A stretch of 64,000 nt of DNA from Dyadobacter luteus (GTDB lineage: Bacteria; Bacteroidota; Bacteroidia; Cytophagales; Spirosomataceae), in the NCBI RefSeq assembly GCF_003383615.1, contig NZ_QNUL01000019.1:1-64000 (forward strand). The letters are read 5' to 3'. Below the pieces are notes generated by a model, which was not told where the DNA came from, ran no database searches, and saw only the letters and a list, made by a program, of their open reading frames with translations. This document shows, in pieces, positions 1 to 8,174 of the stretch (position 1 is its first letter; every line of letters begins with the position of its first letter). A program made the position numbers and the translations under genes.

Positions 1-2
1 GA

Positions 3-62
3 GTTATAAAGGAAAGTAATCGATGGGGATGTGTCACACAGATATTAAAGCAGGCTGCGTAG
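3..62 (+). CDS. possible C-terminal end of a gene entering from the left edge
   Basis: A reading frame is open from the window edge to a TAG at 60-62 and would end a protein in RWGCVTQILKQAA. It lies directly upstream of a peptide-export module, where precursor or accessory genes are common, so it could be the tail of such a gene. Twenty codons are too few to show coding, and I do not recognise the sequence. Confidence 0.2.
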   Translation, partial: VIKESNRWGCVTQILKQAA

Positions 63-152
63 TTTTGAAATGCACCCTCTTTAAAAGAGAAAGTAACAAT
101 CTTAAAAAGAAGTTACCTATTTTGCCTTGGCGCAGGGGTCTTAATTGGTCTT

Positions 153-755
153 GTGATCATGGCTGTAGAGAGTTTTTTGCAGTCAAAGTATGGTATTTCT
201 GTCTACGAAAATCTAAGACGAAATGGCAATGAGTTTAGAACGAACCGCTCCCGAGCAGGTACATTTTTTTTAACTTGTCTGATTGCCCCCTTTATTGAAG
301 AATGTACTTTTCGTTTGCCTCTTTTAACAAAGTCTCATCTTTTAAAATGGATTATATTTGTTGTCTTTATTCAATATTTCGTTTATGACATCTTTCAAAT
401 TGATGCATATTTGTGGTGGTATCGTGCCGTCTTAATAATTCTTTTTGGGGGTATAATTATTTTTAACAGCAATAGTACCAAGCCAATTTTGATACGGAGA
501 AAATATAACCATTTATGCTGGATGTTGACTATCTCGTTTGCGTTGCTGCATGTAGTTAACTTTTATCCTTTAAACGGTGCCATTTTTTATTTGTATCCTC
601 TTTATGTTCTTCCGCAATTTGTTCATGGCGCGGTGCAAAGCTATTTGGCAATTAAATATAATTCCATACTGTGGCCGCTTTTATTACATGTTGGCATTAA
701 CTCAACGGCTGAACTAAGCAGGTTGATAACAGATTCCATTAAATCGATCGGATAA
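153..755 (+). CDS. CPBP-family intramembrane metalloprotease (Abi/CAAX protease-like), N-terminus uncertain
   Basis: This is a hydrophobic protein with the three conserved blocks of CPBP intramembrane proteases. They are a double-Glu block (EECTFR, about residues 50-55), an FxxxH block (FALLHVVNF, about 129-137) and an HxxxN block near the C-terminus (HVGIN). In bacteria this family often sits beside bacteriocin or peptide exporters and can act in self-immunity or peptide maturation. Here it lies 14 bp upstream of a C39 peptidase ABC exporter, which fits that role, though function is inferred. GTG at 153 is the first canonical start. However, the frame is open from 69, and codons just before 153 encode a convincing membrane helix (SYLFCLGAGVLIGLVIMAV). 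The natural ATG at 70 is one base out of frame, so the first helix may have been separated from its start by a small indel. Confidence 0.72.
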   Translation: MIMAVESFLQSKYGISVYENLRRNGNEFRTNRSRAGTFFLTCLIAPFIEECTFRLPLLTKSHLLKWIIFVVFIQYFVYDIFQIDAYLWWYRAVLIILFGGIIIFNSNSTKPILIRRKYNHLCWMLTISFALLHVVNFYPLNGAIFYLYPLYVLPQFVHGAVQSYLAIKYNSILWPLLLHVGINSTAELSRLITDSIKSIG

Positions 756-769
756 TACGAACAGTTATT

Positions 770-2977
770 TTGACCACACACACACTTATCAAACAACATG
801 ACATCACAGACTGCGGCGCAGCCTGTCTTACTTCTATTGCGGCCCACTATAAACTCCGCCTTCCGATAGCCCGTATTCGCCAGTATGCAGGCACGGACCA
901 GAAGGGAACCAATATGCTGGGTCTTATTGAGGCTGCGCAAAAGCTTGGTTTTCAGGCTAAGGGGGTGAAAGGCATGATAGAAAATCTGTCAAAAATTCCG
1001 TTGCCTGCCATTGCCCATATCGTTGTAAAAAAGAGCACCGAGTCTTCTGATGGAAGCCCTGGTGCCGGTCTTCACCATTACGTTGTTCTTTATCAAATAA
1101 CTGATAAGAAAATAACCTACATGGATCCGGGAGATGGCAAGCTTCATTCAAAAACCAAAGATGAGTTTAAACAACTGTGGACCGGCGTATTGATGATCCT
1201 GCTTCCAACCGAGGAATTTAAAGCAGGTGATCAGCGGATATCCGCTATGCGCCGTTTTTGGGCTTTGGTCAATCCGCATAAAAGCGTCATGATCCAGGCA
1301 TTATTCGGGGCAGCCATTGCTACATTACTTGGTCTGTCTACGTCCATTTACATTCAAAAAATAACGGATCATGTACTGCCCTCTGGGAACCTGAATCTGC
1401 TGCGTTTGCTAAGCATCGGTATGTTGTTTATTCTGCTACTGCAAACCGTTGTCGGTACGATTAAGACCGTGTTTGTTTTCAGGACTGGTCAGCAGATAGA
1501 TGCGCAATTAATTCTGGGATATTACAAACATCTGCTCACACTTCCCCAGCAGTTTTTCGATACGATGCGGGTCGGGGAAATCATTTCCAGGGTCAATGAT
1601 GCCGTCAAGATCCGGTCCTTTATCAATGAAACAGTTCTGGATTTGGTCGTGAATGTGTTTATTGTAGTGTTCTCTTTCCTGATTATGTTTACCTATTACT
1701 GGAAAATGGCTCTGATCATGCTGGCTATTATTCCGTTTTATGTGTTTTTCTATTGGTTGTCAAACAGGATAAATAAACGTTTGCAAAGGGAATTGATGGA
1801 AAACTCGGCCGAACTGGAAGCCCAGCTGGTAGAATCGTTAAATGCGGCAGCAACTATCAAGCGCTTCGGTATGGAAAGTTATGCCAACTATAAAACAGAA
1901 ACCCGGTTTATCAGGTTGATTCGGACAGTTTCGGGCTCTTTTATGGCTTCCTTGTCTGTAGGCACAGCAAGCGGCGTGGTATCGCAGCTTTTTACGATTA
2001 TCTTACTTTGGGTTGGTACTTCCTTTGTGGTCAGCAATGAGCTTACTGCCGGAGAACTTTTCTCTTTTTATGCTCTGATGGGCTATTTTACGGGGCCGGC
2101 GGGAAGACTCATCAGTGCAAACAGGACAATACAAGATGCACTCATTGCTGCGGACAGGCTCTTTGAGATTATGGATCTTGAACGGGAAAAAACAGAAAAC
2201 AAGATTATGCTTACGCCCGACATGATCGGCGATATTCATCTGGAAGATGTAACATTCAGGTATGGAAGCCGGGCAGTTATTTTTGAAAACTTAAACCTTG
2301 CTATTAAGAGGGGCAAGATCACGGCGATTGTGGGAGAGAGTGGGTCGGGAAAGTCGACGCTTATTTCCTTGCTGCAGAATCTGTATCCGCTTAAAAACGG
2401 ACGGGTACGGATTGGAGATTATGATATTCAGCATCTGAGCAATGAGAGTTTACGAAGATTGGTCAGCGTAGTTCCACAGCAGATACACTTATTTGCTGCA
2501 ACTGTGTTGGAGAATGTTGCGCTTGGTGAATTTGAACCGGATGTAAAAAAAATACTTCATTATGCCAGAAAGCTGGGTATTCATGAATTCATTGAGGAAC
2601 TGCCCAATGGATATGCTACCGAGCTGACTGAAAACGGGAATAATCTTTCGGGCGGCCAGAGACAGAGACTTGCTATATTAAGAGCTTTATATCGTGAACC
2701 CGAAATAATTATTTTTGATGAAGCCACTTCCTCCTTGGATACTATTTCTGAACAGTATGTCCAGGAGACAATAAGATCTTTGTGTGCTATGGGGAGAACT
2801 GTTGTACTCATTGCTCATCGTTTATCCACCATCAAGGATGCGGACGAAATCGTTGTTGTGCATAAAGGGAAGGTTATTGAAAAAGGAACACATGAAGAAT
2901 TGCTCGCGCAAAACGGGCAGTATAAGACTTTATGGAAGCAGCAAGGGATAATCATGCCGGAACCTTCAGTTATTTAA
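770..2977 (+). CDS. peptidase-domain ABC exporter (C39 peptidase + permease + ATPase), bacteriocin/peptide secretion type
   Basis: This inner-membrane exporter of the PCAT type removes a double-glycine-type leader and pumps the mature peptide out. The C39 peptidase domain covers about residues 1-150: catalytic Cys15 lies in DITDCGAACL, with His at about 102 (LHHYVVLY) and Asp119 (MDPGD). A six-helix ABC membrane domain follows (about 160-450), then the ATPase with Walker A GESGSGKST (about 522-530), signature LSGGQRQR (about 626), Walker B IIIFDEATSSLD (about 646-657) and the H-loop IAHR. All catalytic residues are present, so both halves should work. The apparent start is TTG at 770, with no ATG close by. 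It is 16 bp upstream of the HlyD-type adaptor, and the two surely act together. No double-glycine leader peptide gene is visible in the window, so the cargo is unknown. Confidence 0.95.
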   Translation: MTTHTLIKQHDITDCGAACLTSIAAHYKLRLPIARIRQYAGTDQKGTNMLGLIEAAQKLGFQAKGVKGMIENLSKIPLPAIAHIVVKKSTESSDGSPGAGLHHYVVLYQITDKKITYMDPGDGKLHSKTKDEFKQLWTGVLMILLPTEEFKAGDQRISAMRRFWALVNPHKSVMIQALFGAAIATLLGLSTSIYIQKITDHVLPSGNLNLLRLLSIGMLFILLLQTVVGTIKTVFVFRTGQQIDAQLILGYYKHLLTLPQQFFDTMRVGEIISRVNDAVKIRSFINETVLDLVVNVFIVVFSFLIMFTYYWKMALIMLAIIPFYVFFYWLSNRINKRLQRELMENSAELEAQLVESLNAAATIKRFGMESYANYKTETRFIRLIRTVSGSFMASLSVGTASGVVSQLFTIILLWVGTSFVVSNELTAGELFSFYALMGYFTGPAGRLISANRTIQDALIAADRLFEIMDLEREKTENKIMLTPDMIGDIHLEDVTFRYGSRAVIFENLNLAIKRGKITAIVGESGSGKSTLISLLQNLYPLKNGRVRIGDYDIQHLSNESLRRLVSVVPQQIHLFAATVLENVALGEFEPDVKKILHYARKLGIHEFIEELPNGYATELTENGNNLSGGQRQRLAILRALYREPEIIIFDEATSSLDTISEQYVQETIRSLCAMGRTVVLIAHRLSTIKDADEIVVVHKGKVIEKGTHEELLAQNGQYKTLWKQQGIIMPEPSVI

Positions 2978-2993
2978 TTTGACTTTTTGATTC

Positions 2994-4166
2994 ATGCAGC
3001 AGCAACTTTTCCCCGCCGATGTTTTGGAAAATAGTGTAGAAGGATATTTGCCACGCGTGGCAGTCAGGAGCCAGTGGATTTATGCAGTCACTACCCTGGC
3101 AGTGATATTAGCCTTGCTGTCTCTACCATTTCTTTATATTGATATTTCCATTCCCGGCAACGGTATTTTACGCACAAAAAATGAAAAAACTGAGCTTCGC
3201 TCTCTTGTCAACGGTGTTATCCAAAATGTAGCGGTAAGTGAAAATCAGTCTGTGAAAAAAGGTGAGGTATTGTATGAAATAAATTCACAGGAGCTATCTG
3301 CCAAATTTCAATTGAATAAAGACCAGCAAGGGGCAAGGACTTCTTTCATGAATGATCTTGGAAAGCTTGTCAGTCTGAATAAACAGAGCTTGTATGATCA
3401 CCACACTTTTAGTACATCACTCTACGCCCAGCAATTTTTTTCATTTCAGTCTAAAATGCAGGAAAACCTGTTTCATCAGCAAAAGATAAAAAAAGAACTG
3501 GAGGCAGATCGAAAGCTTTTTACTGAGAAGGTAATTGCCATGCGTGAATTTGACGCAAAGGAATTTGAGTACACACAATTGGCTGCACAATACGAATCTA
3601 CTTTCAGACAGCAACTGGGTCAATGGCAATCTGACTTAACCAGCCAACATACAGCATTGCAGCAGTTGTTGGCGGAAGGTAAACAATTGGAGGAGCAAAG
3701 AAAAAGTTACATCATTAAAGCTCCGGTTACGGGAACAATTCAACAGATTTCAGGCAAATATATCGGAAGCTTTATTCAGGTAGGAGAGACACTTGGTACA
3801 ATTTCTCCCGATGATTCATTACTTATAGCCGAATGTTATCTTTCCCCGAGAGATATCGGATTAATTAAAAGAAAGCAATCCGTTCTGTTTAGAATGGATG
3901 CATTTAACTATATTGAGTGGGGAATGATAAAGGGTACTGTTATTGATATATCAAGAGATTTTACTATTGTAAATGATATGCCGGTATTTAAAGTGAAATG
4001 TGCTTTAAGTTATAACGGACTGAAGTTGAAAAATGGCTATTCCGTCACTCTTACAAAAGGCTTGACATTGCAAGCAGAATTTATCGTCGCAAGACGCAGT
4101 CTTTATCAGCTGATTTATGACAAAGCAGATGATTGGTTAAACCCCAAAATTCAAAGAGGCCATTAG
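2994..4166 (+). CDS. HlyD-family membrane fusion (periplasmic adaptor) protein
   Basis: This is the periplasmic adaptor that links the C39 ABC exporter to an outer-membrane channel. It has one N-terminal membrane anchor (about residues 28-50), a biotinyl-lipoyl-like half-motif (about 62-100), a long Gln/Glu/Lys-rich coiled-coil hairpin (about 100-235), then the second lipoyl half (IIKAPVTGTIQQISG) and a C-terminal beta-barrel domain. The length of 390 residues is typical. It begins 16 bp after the exporter and belongs to the same operon. No TolC-like channel is in the window, so that partner must be encoded elsewhere. Confidence 0.92.
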   Translation: MQQQLFPADVLENSVEGYLPRVAVRSQWIYAVTTLAVILALLSLPFLYIDISIPGNGILRTKNEKTELRSLVNGVIQNVAVSENQSVKKGEVLYEINSQELSAKFQLNKDQQGARTSFMNDLGKLVSLNKQSLYDHHTFSTSLYAQQFFSFQSKMQENLFHQQKIKKELEADRKLFTEKVIAMREFDAKEFEYTQLAAQYESTFRQQLGQWQSDLTSQHTALQQLLAEGKQLEEQRKSYIIKAPVTGTIQQISGKYIGSFIQVGETLGTISPDDSLLIAECYLSPRDIGLIKRKQSVLFRMDAFNYIEWGMIKGTVIDISRDFTIVNDMPVFKVKCALSYNGLKLKNGYSVTLTKGLTLQAEFIVARRSLYQLIYDKADDWLNPKIQRGH

Positions 4167-4188
4167 TTTAAAGGAAAGGTACTTACCT

Positions 4189-4857
4189 TCAAACCACGCT
4201 CCCTCCCCGATCAAACAGATTATTAGATAAATAGCCAACATAATAAGTGGCGTTCTGCTCAAAATTGAGCCCGTCCAGTAGGAGTTCAATTTCTTCTTTG
4301 GTTACTTTTCTGTATTTGGGGTTCATTGTTCCGCCGTATTCTCCTGCTTTGGCGAGTGGGTTCCATTGGTATTGGGGATCGACCAGGCTACCTCTTGCCG
4401 CCATGATCGGCGGAGGAGAGGATGAACCGCGAAAATCCGCATTGGCCGGATGATCGAGTCCCAGGCAATGGCCAAATTCATGTGCGGCTGTGGTGGAAGT
4501 GCCGAGCTGGTCGGAAGTAAGCCATTGGCCGGAATTGTCGCCAAGCCCGAAACCCATGAAGGACCTTGTAATATGGTTTTCTGATTCGATCCTGATAAAA
4601 TTATAGCGATAATCGTCATTCATTGAGGCTATACGAGCTGCTTCGGAAGTGCTGATTAACTTATAACTTATATCAAAAACTACCTGCATTTCCTGGTTAA
4701 GGATTGTTGTCTTCGCTGCCGGGGCATTGTACATGCTGTTGATTTCCTCAATAATCTGCGCTCCTATATCATGGTTGGCCTCTGACCCGTATAGAAGCAG
4801 GCATGCTGAGATTTGTATCTGTCTGTCAGGAATTAACAGCTCTATGATTGCAGCCAT
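4189..4857 (-). CDS. metzincin-type zinc metalloprotease, no visible signal peptide
   Basis: This is a 222-residue protein with a complete extended metzincin zinc motif HEFGHCLGLDH at residues 126-136: three His ligands and the catalytic Glu127. A Met-turn candidate follows at M152 (PPPIMAARG). The layout resembles M10/M57-like small proteases, and I cannot place the exact subfamily. The N-terminus (MAAIIELLIPDRQIQISACL) lacks a clear signal peptide, and no earlier in-frame ATG exists before a stop, so the protein starts as if cytosolic. It converges tail-to-tail (22 bp) with the HlyD gene of the peptide exporter. It may be unrelated, or it may be a cargo or effector exported by a route without a cleavable Sec signal. 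The zinc motif is firm; the role is not known. Confidence 0.82.
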   Translation of the reverse strand: MAAIIELLIPDRQIQISACLLLYGSEANHDIGAQIIEEINSMYNAPAAKTTILNQEMQVVFDISYKLISTSEAARIASMNDDYRYNFIRIESENHITRSFMGFGLGDNSGQWLTSDQLGTSTTAAHEFGHCLGLDHPANADFRGSSSPPPIMAARGSLVDPQYQWNPLAKAGEYGGTMNPKYRKVTKEEIELLLDGLNFEQNATYYVGYLSNNLFDRGGSVV

Positions 4858-5120
4858 AAGGTAAAGAATTTGAGATGAAGAAACTTGTAGTCAGTTTGTT
4901 ATGTATTATAAGAGTAGTAACTCAAAATAACAGGGCAACGGAAGAATAGCAAACCGATAGTATTGAATCTTCTCAATTGCTTTTAATTTGAGGGATTCAG
5001 TGAATTATTTCTTAAAATTAATACATTTTTGTAGCTTACTTATCTGATCCGTATACAGTAACAGATACTGACAGATGGGTTTCTATAGTAAAGGCGAAAA
5101 TAAAGTACATTGAATCAACA

Positions 5121-5561
5121 ATGATATCAAAAAAAGCAAAATACGCACTGAAGGCGCTGAAGGTATTGGCGGAGCAATATGGTAAAGGTCCCGTGCTGAT
5201 TTCTTATATAGCTGAGAAAGAGAAAATTCCGAAGAAATTTTTGGAGGCAATTCTATTAGATCTTCGTAATAATGGAGTATTACAAAGCCAGAAGGGCAAG
5301 GGTGGAGGTTATATGCTACGCGTACCACCTGCCGAGGTAAGTTTCTCGAAAGTATTGAGGATTATTGACGGACCGATAGCTCCTGCATTGTGCGTTTCCA
5401 TGTTCTTTTACGGTAAGTGTGATGACTGTAAAAGCGAAGAAACATGCAGTCTGCGTACTGTGCTCGAAAAATGGCGTGATGCCAACCTTGCGGTTTTGGA
5501 TGGAACTACGCTTAGCGATCTGCTTCAGGCAGAGGGAGTACCAGCCATAGAAGACCTATAG
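5121..5561 (+). CDS. Rrf2-family transcriptional regulator with four candidate Fe-S cysteines
   Basis: This is a winged-helix regulator of the Rrf2/IscR/NsrR type, 146 residues. The N-terminal HTH (MISKKAKYALKALKVLA) and the wing GKGGGYML are typical. Cysteines at 91, 100, 103 and 109 (the last three in a CxxCxxxxxC arrangement) fall in the loop where Rrf2 proteins bind iron-sulfur clusters, so a redox- or iron-responsive role is plausible. The target is not evident. Its stop codon overlaps the stop of the convergent membrane glycosyltransferase by six bases (the palindrome CTATAG). There is a weak TAnnTTTG-like sequence about 100 bp upstream. Confidence 0.9.
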   Translation: MISKKAKYALKALKVLAEQYGKGPVLISYIAEKEKIPKKFLEAILLDLRNNGVLQSQKGKGGGYMLRVPPAEVSFSKVLRIIDGPIAPALCVSMFFYGKCDDCKSEETCSLRTVLEKWRDANLAVLDGTTLSDLLQAEGVPAIEDL

Positions 5562-7166
5562 TTTGTCATTCCGGACATACAGACGGGTATCGTCAAATGT
5601 TCCTTTGTAGGTATAATTGGCATGTATGAAATCAGCGAGGGAAGGAAAATTCTCGAATCCCTGAGTCTTTCTGTCCTGAACCCAAAAGCTGTTTTTACCT
5701 ACTGCATCCACAAATATAGCCGGTGTTGTTCTTTGAATATCAGAGAGATACCGGCTTCTGTATTTCTCCTGGAGATCGTGTACAAAGATTGAGCGTTCAG
5801 AATGATTTTCTGAAGTGGCCTCTGCAAGTTGTGCCTCCACGTAATAGCGGCATTGCCAACCCCAAACTGCCATGAAATCTCGATTGTTGGTGTATTTTTT
5901 CAGTTCTGTCACTACCGGACTTTGCGCAAGTTCTGTGGCATTATCGGAAACGAATGCATTCAGTACATGGCTTCTTTTATAACTAAGCGCATCACTAGAA
6001 AGGAAGTACAAAAGAAGAATAGCAGGCAGTATAACTCCCTTTGTTCCGAACTTGTGTATACCTGCTGCTGTAACCAGAGTCCAGGAAGCAATACAAAAAT
6101 TGAGGTAATGGATAAAGTCATTTCCTGATTTCGTAACGGCATAAACGCTGGACAAAGCGAGTACAGCGGTCAATCCATGTATAATAGATTTTGGATTGCT
6201 TTTTTCCGTTTTTTGGAAAAATGTATACCATATTACTCCAATTAACGACAGCATAGTGATGCAGGTAAAAGCAAGGAAATCTTCCGACAGACCCGCAATT
6301 TTGAAGAATTGTCCGATCATCGAAGGAGTGGTGTTTCCGCCCGCATAAATGACGTTACCCAGAATATAGAAGTCGATTAAGTCATCAAGAACATCAAAGC
6401 TGACCGTGAGTCCCAACACGAGTAGTGGAAATGAGAGGCCACCAATGATGAGAATAATGAAAGGATGGAGGCTTCTGTTTTTTTTGTAATACCGGATATT
6501 TGAAAGGAATGCAAAGAGTACAATGACAATAGCAAGTGGAACTGCCTGAAGTTTTGCAAAAGGAACCATGCCTGCCAGCAGCCCCAGGAGAAGATTATTT
6601 CTAAGTGTGAGCCCTTTATTCAGAATCAGTTGAGAAAGCAGCCATAAAGATGCGGAAAGGAGAAAAACAGGCACCTGCTCGCTGGAGTAATGAACGAAGT
6701 CCACTTCCTGTGTAAAAGCTAATAACAGAACCGGCGCAAGAATAGTAATACGTGCGGTCTTTTCGCTATAAAAGTTTGCCAGTGCACGGAACAGGAAGTA
6801 AACCGATAAACCAGTACAAAGCAATCCCATTACTCTGGCGGCAGTGTAGTCGAGCTGAAATCCGAATAATTTAGGAATAACAAGAAGGTAAATATCAAGA
6901 GGGCCGATGGTGGTTCCGTCTGCAGAACGCCAGTATACAGGATCCTGCCATAAAGTAATTGCGTGGCTGAGCATCTGGCTTTCGTCCGGATTAAGTTCCC
7001 GGTTCAATACCACAGCTGGCAACCTCATGAAAATCAGGAGTGCTATACAGCCGAGGATGTATAGCGTTGCCGGAATTTTTTTCCCGGTGCTACTCAGTAT
7101 AACAAGTCCGGCAAGCAGATATCCGAGAAGCCAGTAAACCGTAGGCGTGTTGTCAAAGTGGATCAT
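5556..7166 (-). CDS. GT-C-type membrane glycosyltransferase (GT39/ArnT-like)
   Basis: This is a 536-residue polytopic membrane protein. After two N-terminal hydrophobic segments comes LNRELNPDESQ (about residues 55-65); the Asp-Glu pair in the first periplasmic loop is the catalytic site of PMT/ArnT-type GT-C enzymes that use polyprenyl-phosphate sugars. About ten more hydrophobic segments follow, then a soluble C-terminal domain of about 130 residues. It sits 4 bp downstream of a GT2 enzyme of the polyprenyl-phosphate-sugar synthase type, which would make its donor. Together with the epimerase they form a likely three-gene glycan-decoration operon. The acceptor (lipid A, O-antigen or protein) cannot be read from sequence. 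Confidence 0.78.
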   Translation of the reverse strand: MIHFDNTPTVYWLLGYLLAGLVILSSTGKKIPATLYILGCIALLIFMRLPAVVLNRELNPDESQMLSHAITLWQDPVYWRSADGTTIGPLDIYLLVIPKLFGFQLDYTAARVMGLLCTGLSVYFLFRALANFYSEKTARITILAPVLLLAFTQEVDFVHYSSEQVPVFLLSASLWLLSQLILNKGLTLRNNLLLGLLAGMVPFAKLQAVPLAIVIVLFAFLSNIRYYKKNRSLHPFIILIIGGLSFPLLVLGLTVSFDVLDDLIDFYILGNVIYAGGNTTPSMIGQFFKIAGLSEDFLAFTCITMLSLIGVIWYTFFQKTEKSNPKSIIHGLTAVLALSSVYAVTKSGNDFIHYLNFCIASWTLVTAAGIHKFGTKGVILPAILLLYFLSSDALSYKRSHVLNAFVSDNATELAQSPVVTELKKYTNNRDFMAVWGWQCRYYVEAQLAEATSENHSERSIFVHDLQEKYRSRYLSDIQRTTPAIFVDAVGKNSFWVQDRKTQGFENFPSLADFIHANYTYKGTFDDTRLYVRNDKL

Positions 7167-7170
7167 CTTT

Positions 7171-8118
7171 CTAGCTGAATGTATCTACTTTTTCAACAAA
7201 GTCGCGATAATGTACCGCAGGAATAAAATGCTGTTGTGAGCGATACTGCAATACCATAAAGACAAGAAACAACGAAATCAGGAACGATTGCAACATCAGG
7301 ATCATCAGCGTACTTCCTAACGTAGAGGCCCAGCCAGGAGTAGCGTTACCAATAATTTTCAGGAAAATGATGAACACTATAAATCCGATAGCTACGCCAG
7401 ACATGCAAATAGAAAATATCAGAATACGTACCGCCGTGGTATCAACCATGACCGATATGGCGCTCAAACCGTGAAGTACCAGCGAAACAAAGTTCATTTT
7501 ACTTTCTCCGGCCAGTCGTGTTGCCCTGTCGGTCAGCACAGAATCGTACGGAATTCTTGATTTAATAATTCCACCCGGGTAATTATTCCAGATTTCTGAA
7601 ACACGTACGAGATTCTGCAGACGCTCTTTGGGAACAAGACTAAAATTTCCGAATGTGATAATTTTGCCCGTCAAAAGCTTAAAAACCATTTTATAAATCA
7701 CATAAAAGAAACGAAATACGAAGTTTTCCCGACGCTTGTTTCTTTCTGCAAAAATGATTTTTCCGGGAGTTTGTAAAGATTTTGCTGCCAGCTTGTTGAT
7801 ATCTGCAGGGTCGTCTTCTCCGTCAGCATCCATCACGATTACTTTATCAGCCGTCAGATTTTCTGCAGCATATGAAAGACCGATAGCAATTGCTTTCTGA
7901 TGACCCAGATTGCGGTAAAGACGAAGTACCTTGATTTCCTTGCCGCCGAAAGCAGAAAAAGGTTGTGTACGTTCTTTGAATGAGCAATCGTCAATGATCA
8001 GCAGTGTAGTATTTTGTAAAATTGAGGGCTCTAAATCCGTGTCTATTTTGGATATGAGCAAATTAAGAGCTTCCCAGTCGTTGAACTGAGGGATGATTAT
8101 TACAAAACTTTCTGGCAT
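7171..8118 (-). CDS. family 2 glycosyltransferase, GtrB/polyprenyl-phosphate-sugar synthase type
   Basis: This is a GT-A fold enzyme with N-terminal FVIIIPQFNDWEAL and the metal/nucleotide motif VMDADGEDDP (about residues 95-104). Two C-terminal membrane helices (about 230-255 and 265-295) follow. That architecture matches bacterial dolichol-phosphate-mannose synthase or GtrB-like enzymes, which transfer a sugar from a nucleotide donor to undecaprenyl phosphate. The next gene 4 bp downstream is a GT-C transferase that would use such a lipid-linked sugar. The sugar identity is unknown. Confidence 0.88.
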   Translation of the reverse strand: MPESFVIIIPQFNDWEALNLLISKIDTDLEPSILQNTTLLIIDDCSFKERTQPFSAFGGKEIKVLRLYRNLGHQKAIAIGLSYAAENLTADKVIVMDADGEDDPADINKLAAKSLQTPGKIIFAERNKRRENFVFRFFYVIYKMVFKLLTGKIITFGNFSLVPKERLQNLVRVSEIWNNYPGGIIKSRIPYDSVLTDRATRLAGESKMNFVSLVLHGLSAISVMVDTTAVRILIFSICMSGVAIGFIVFIIFLKIIGNATPGWASTLGSTLMILMLQSFLISLFLVFMVLQYRSQQHFIPAVHYRDFVEKVDTFS

Positions 8119-8130
8119 ATGTATAGAAAC

Positions 8131-8168
8131 GAAATTGCTTCGGAACGTATATGCTCCGAAGCAATTTC
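8131..8168. terminator. perfect 14-bp hairpin between epimerase and GT2 genes
   Basis: The arms GAAATTGCTTCGGA (8131-8144) and TCCGAAGCAATTTC (8155-8168) are exact inverted repeats with a 10-base loop. It lies just after the epimerase stop and just before the GT2 start. A T-run follows on the plus side, but only a weak one on the transcribed minus side, so it may be a processing or attenuation hairpin within the operon rather than a strong terminator. Confidence 0.6.
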
Positions 8169-8174
8169 AATTTT

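Noticed and set aside
23..232. A 69-codon plus-strand frame at the left edge
   Set aside because: It overlaps, in another frame, the hydrophobic N-terminal coding region of the CPBP protease and has no recognisable features.
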